Source: Anaerolineae bacterium (GTDB lineage Bacteria; Chloroflexota; Anaerolineae; B4-G1; SLSP01). From it: a DNA stretch of 27,707 nt. The position numbers and the translations under genes are program-made. Below, in pieces: positions 24,447-27,707 of this stretch. Below the pieces are notes generated by a model. It had not been told where the DNA came from and did no database searches. It saw nothing but the letters and a program-made list of their open reading frames with translations. Numbering within the stretch: position 1 is the stretch's first letter; every line of letters starts with the position of its first letter. The DNA is taken from positions 1-27,707 of the forward strand of contig JAFGKB010000266.1 of NCBI GenBank assembly GCA_016928755.1, in the 5' to 3' direction.

Positions 24447-26618
24447 TCACCACACCAATTGCAAAAAGTAAGTACCTCGTGGTCCCACAGCCACTATATC
24501 AGTATCCGAAAGCCATGTGCAAGCTTGGAGTTGTCCATGCACGTGTAAAATCGCAAGGCAGTTGAAATCACTCGCATCCCATATTCTAAGCGTGTTGTCA
24601 TTAGATACTGAAATAATCAGATTCCCATCTTGGCTCACAGCACAGTCATTTACCCAATCCGTATGACCATCCAGGTAAGTGCGCACTTCACCAGTTTTAG
24701 CATCCCACACGATAAGTATCGCATCGTAAGAAGCAGAAACGATAAATGTGCCGTTGGGGCTAATAGCACAACCCACAACACTATCTGCGTGTTCTGCCAA
24801 TGTCAGGTACGCTTCACCTGTTGCCATATCCCACATTTTGAGGGTTTGGTCGGCAGACGCGGAAACGACAAAACTCCCATCTGAACTGACCGCACAATCG
24901 AATACCTCTGCTTCGTGACCACGCAAGGTGCAGAGTTCCATCCCTGTCCGCAAATCCCAGACTTTGAGTAGACCGTCACCTGAAGCAGATATGAGACTAT
25001 TGCCATCAGGCGTAATTGCACAAGCGTTTACGCGCTCCGTATGTCCCACCAGAGTCAATAGCTCCGTATCTCCGGTCTTATCCCAAACTTTAAGTGTGTT
25101 ATCCGCAGAAGCCGATGCAATGATAGAGCCATCCGCGCTCACCGCGCAGCCATCCACAGAAGCAGTGTGTCTTGTAAACGTGTGTAATACACGTCCACTG
25201 TCAATATCCCAGACTTGGAGCGTGCCATCAACTGAAGAAGTCACCAGAATAGAACCCGTGGCATCCGCCGCGCAATCCCACAAATCCAATGGCACGACAG
25301 GGGAAGTTGATGCTTGGCATTTGCGCAAGTCCCAAATGTCAATGACATCACCAACTGATGCAGAGATGGCCGTCGTGCCATCAGCGCTGATCGCACAGGC
25401 GAGCAATCCTCCTTGTATCCAAGAGCGATGGCCAATGAGCACAGCACGCTCATTCCCTGTCTCAACATCCCAGACTCTAAGCATCTCATCACTTGATACA
25501 GAGAGAATGGTTTTGCTGTTGTTGCTGATAGCACAAGCATTGATCATACCTGTGTGTCCTCGCAGTGTCATTTTTTCAGCACCGGTAATGGCATCCCAAA
25601 CTTTGAGTGTGTGATCTTCAGCGGCAGAAACGAGGAACGTGCCACAAGGACTGATAGCACAGTCCAATACCGCTCCCTTATGCCCGACTAGGCACATTTG
25701 CTCAGTACCTGAAGCCATATCCCAGACCCGGAGTGTGCTATCAGATGAGGCAGATACAATTATGCCCGTATCACTATAAATCGCGCAATCATTGACTACA
25801 TCTGTGTGCCTGGAAAGCGTCATCAGTACTTTTCCGGTTTGCACATTCCAAACTTTAAGCGTGCCATCAGATGAACCGGAAACTACTCTTGTACTGTCAG
25901 GGCTGATAGCACATGCATTTACATCGTCGGTGTGTCCAATAAGTGTAGCGAGTTCATCCCCGGTCGTAGCATCCCAAAGTTTGAGTGTCCCGTCCGCAGA
26001 TGCGGAGACTATAACGTTACCCTCGGCACTCATTGCACAACTCAGAACTTTCGCAGTATGGCCTTGTAAGATTCGTCGTTCGGCTCCGGTGGTTATATCC
26101 CACAATTTAAGCGTACCGTCTTCCAATGCGGAAATAATGGTCGTGCCATCAGGACTAATCACACAGTCATTAACCGGATCGGGTGTGTAAATGGGGTAGT
26201 GCATCGGTAATGTGCGAATGTGCGCGGGATGGGGGATGTCAGGCAAAGGATGAAGCGGTACAAGATGCGGGTGAGGCAAACTTTGTTCAGACAGGGCTAT
26301 GACTGTGCGCAGTTCAGGATTTTGATTCAGATATACGTATAGAGCGTTAGCCAGTTCTTCGTGTTCTTCACATTGGTCAAATAATTGGCTGTTTTGTAAG
26401 AGGGCTTGTTTGAGACGTAGCAATGCTGAATCTTGAGCAAGTGAGAGCAAATCGTAGTCTTCGATGACGGGTTGGGCCGTCAAAGCGTACATCTTCACCG
26501 ATAACCAATCGAAATCACGCAATAATTCACTCAACATGCCGATGCGCTTCCTATGTCCTAAATGGTACGGTAAATATCGAAATCCGTATTCATCGAACGC
26601 TGTATACTTGCTTAGCAT
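24447..26618 (-). CDS. WD40 protein with STAND helical linker and two seven-bladed propellers
   Basis: A 723-residue scaffold or sensor protein without an ATPase. Residues 1-150 begin with YTAFDEYGFRYLPYHLGHRK and DFDWLSVKM, the helical linker normally found between the NACHT/NB-ARC part and the WD40 part of STAND proteins, followed by a Pro/His-rich stretch (114-148). From residue 149 fourteen WD40 repeats of about 41 residues follow, enough for two seven-bladed beta-propellers. Blade 7 (DIWDLRKCQAS) and blade 14 (which lacks WD) are the irregular ones, as expected at propeller ends. Every repeat has Cys at the same place in its first strand (DCVIS, ACAIS, GCAVS and so on). The ribosome binding site is AAGGGA about seven bases before the ATG. 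The gene is flanked at 27 nt and 38 nt by its neighbours on the same strand. Confidence 0.85.
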   Translation of the reverse strand: MLSKYTAFDEYGFRYLPYHLGHRKRIGMLSELLRDFDWLSVKMYALTAQPVIEDYDLLSLAQDSALLRLKQALLQNSQLFDQCEEHEELANALYVYLNQNPELRTVIALSEQSLPHPHLVPLHPLPDIPHPAHIRTLPMHYPIYTPDPVNDCVISPDGTTIISALEDGTLKLWDITTGAERRILQGHTAKVLSCAMSAEGNVIVSASADGTLKLWDATTGDELATLIGHTDDVNACAISPDSTRVVSGSSDGTLKVWNVQTGKVLMTLSRHTDVVNDCAIYSDTGIIVSASSDSTLRVWDMASGTEQMCLVGHKGAVLDCAISPCGTFLVSAAEDHTLKVWDAITGAEKMTLRGHTGMINACAISNNSKTILSVSSDEMLRVWDVETGNERAVLIGHRSWIQGGLLACAISADGTTAISASVGDVIDIWDLRKCQASTSPVVPLDLWDCAADATGSILVTSSVDGTLQVWDIDSGRVLHTFTRHTASVDGCAVSADGSIIASASADNTLKVWDKTGDTELLTLVGHTERVNACAITPDGNSLISASGDGLLKVWDLRTGMELCTLRGHEAEVFDCAVSSDGSFVVSASADQTLKMWDMATGEAYLTLAEHADSVVGCAISPNGTFIVSASYDAILIVWDAKTGEVRTYLDGHTDWVNDCAVSQDGNLIISVSNDNTLRIWDASDFNCLAILHVHGQLQACTWLSDTDIVAVGPRGTYFLQLVW

Positions 26619-26645
26619 TTTATCTTCCCTTATTGCTGTACCAAA

Positions 26646-27626
26646 CTAAGCTCCCTTCAGCCGCAAGAAATGCACGTGACCAGATACACTACCTGCGATG
26701 AAGGTCTTCCCATCCTGTGACACTGCGCAAGCGTAAAGCCAATCATCTCCACTGAAAACAGTGACTTGTTCAGTGAACAAATTCCAGACCCTGAGTGTGT
26801 AGTCATTGGAGACAGAAACGATATATTGACCATCTGGCGTGACCGCGATACCGTTGACCCAATCTTTATGCCCTGGAAGACTGAGTACTTCTTCTCCATT
26901 TTCCAAATCCCACATTTTTAGGGTTTGGCTATCTGAGGTAGACAGGATATGGACGTTATCTGACGTTAGTGCAACAGCTTTTAACTCACGGGACCACCCC
27001 CCACTGTGAGCAACAAAACTGAGCAGTTCTTCTCCGTTTGAAAGTTGCCACACCTTAATCGTTTCATTGTAGGGGGAACAGGAAACAACATATTTGCTAT
27101 CTTGGGTAACGTACAAGGACATAACTCCCTTGTGCATCAAAGTAAACACTTCTGTTCTATGATTGAGATTCCACACCTTCAACATGTTATCTTCCGAAGC
27201 GGAGATAGCCTGTGTGCCATCAGGAGTAACAGCTATAGCCTTAACTGGACGGGTATGTCCCGCAAAAGTATGAATTTCCTCTCCGGTTTCCACATCCCAC
27301 ATTTTGAGCGTTTTATCATATGAGGTTGAGAGTATATAATTTGTATCTGGGATCACAACTACATCAGTAACAGGGCCATCATGACCGTAGAAGGTGCGCA
27401 ATTCTTTACCCTCATTAATATCCCAAGCCTTGAGTGTTCCATCAAATGAAGCTGAGATAACCCGCTGTCCATCTGGCATTAGGGCTACTGACCTAACCCA
27501 ATCACGGTGTCCTATGATTGTGGCCTGCACAGTTCCGTTCTCCAAATCCCATACTTTGAGCGTCCAATCATCCGAAGCTGAAAGCACCCGTTTCCCATCT
27601 GGTAAAATGACTAAGTTGGTAACTAG
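26646..27626 (-). pseudogene. WD40 repeat protein, 5' end broken or abnormally started
   Basis: Open frame of eight WD40 units ending in HFLRLKGA. The first usual start codon is a GTG at 27587 (313 residues), but it falls inside a repeat: the frame upstream still encodes VTNLVILPDGKR, the first strands of that repeat, back to 27626. There it meets TAG (27627-27629) and, four codons earlier, TAA (27639-27641). No good ribosome binding site precedes the GTG. This suggests a truncated or frameshifted gene, or a sequencing error, rather than a natural start. The repeats are less uniform than in the neighbour and lack its repeated Cys, except in the last blade (ACAVSQDG). Its stop is 27 nt before the next WD40 gene. 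If translated from 27587 it would give about seven complete blades. Confidence 0.6.
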
Positions 27627-27638
27627 CTACCTGACAGT

Positions 27639-27707
27639 TTAAGGAAAATAGGGAATCAGACGCATAACCAGGGGTTTGCCATTCGTCAATAAACGTTCCA
27701 GCATATC
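27639..27707 (-). CDS. C-terminal fragment of an upstream minus-strand frame, cut by the window end
   Basis: The minus-strand frame from 27707 reads DMLERLLTNGKPLVMRLIP and ends with TAA at 27639-27641. It is in the same frame as the WD40 gene that follows. It could be the end of a separate gene, or the N-terminal part of that WD40 gene cut off by the two stops. Only 22 codons are visible and I do not recognise the sequence. Confidence 0.25.
   Translation of the reverse strand, partial: DMLERLLTNGKPLVMRLIPYFP

Noticed and set aside
24928..25614. Long open frame on the plus strand opposite the WD40 gene (also 25792-26190)
   Set aside because: It is a mirror of the periodic WD40 codons; the translated sequence only echoes the repeat period and has no domain features.
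24447..26618. Repeats at about 125-nt spacing taken for a CRISPR array or tandem DNA repeat
   Set aside because: The period equals about 41 codons and the sequence encodes WD40 units in one continuous frame; there are no short identical repeats with unique spacers.

Overview
The window looks like a chromosomal piece of a Chloroflexota bacterium, probably Anaerolineae-like. Reasons are the mid-GC composition, lipoprotein-type binding proteins, a CAP-domain protein with a Pro/Thr-rich stalk, a beta-phosphoglucomutase next to RNase Z, BMP-type importers, and STAND/WD40 genes. The assignment rests on gene content and protein style only; there is no rRNA or other marker gene here.

Layout. (1) 142-4908, plus strand: a tight four-gene cell-envelope operon of murJ (lipid II flippase), an orphan family-1 solute-binding lipoprotein, an inositol-monophosphatase-family enzyme and a membrane-anchored CAP protein. 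The last three start codons overlap or lie close to the preceding stops. A YitT-family membrane protein follows at 4968-5888 and ends at a strong hairpin facing the convergent DUF1385 (YqhQ-like) gene. (2) 7092-18416, minus strand: two complete BMP-type (COG1744-like) ABC import cassettes in one run. In transcription order these are BMP-B, ATPase-B, permease B1, permease B2, a PaaI-like thioesterase, permease A1, permease A2, BMP-A and ATPase-A. A lone FAD subunit of the CO/xanthine dehydrogenase family comes last. The run starts from a near-perfect sigma70 promoter with an operator-like palindrome and a leader of about 250 nt. Both binding-protein genes are followed by long perfect hairpins. 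The family and the FAD subunit point to purine nucleoside or nucleobase uptake, but the substrate is inferred. (3) 18820-20477, minus strand: RNase Z and beta-phosphoglucomutase, sharing a promoter. (4) 20478-20694: a repeat-rich spacer with a two-hairpin repetitive element and a 17-nt hairpin that also occurs at 18755. (5) 20695-27707, minus strand: a STAND-like cluster of two WD40 proteins followed by a NACHT-type ATPase with an alpha-solenoid tail.

The most unusual part is region 5. The ATPase protein carries a NACHT core, winged helix and STAND helical linker but no WD40 sensor and no N-terminal effector. Its upstream neighbour begins with a second copy of the same helical linker and continues into fourteen WD40 repeats (two seven-bladed propellers), but has no ATPase. 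It looks like a STAND architecture divided over separate genes. The first WD40 gene is broken or abnormally started at its 5' end: repeat-coding sequence continues upstream of its first usual start codon and then meets two in-frame stops.

No tRNA, rRNA, CRISPR array, transposase or integrase was seen.
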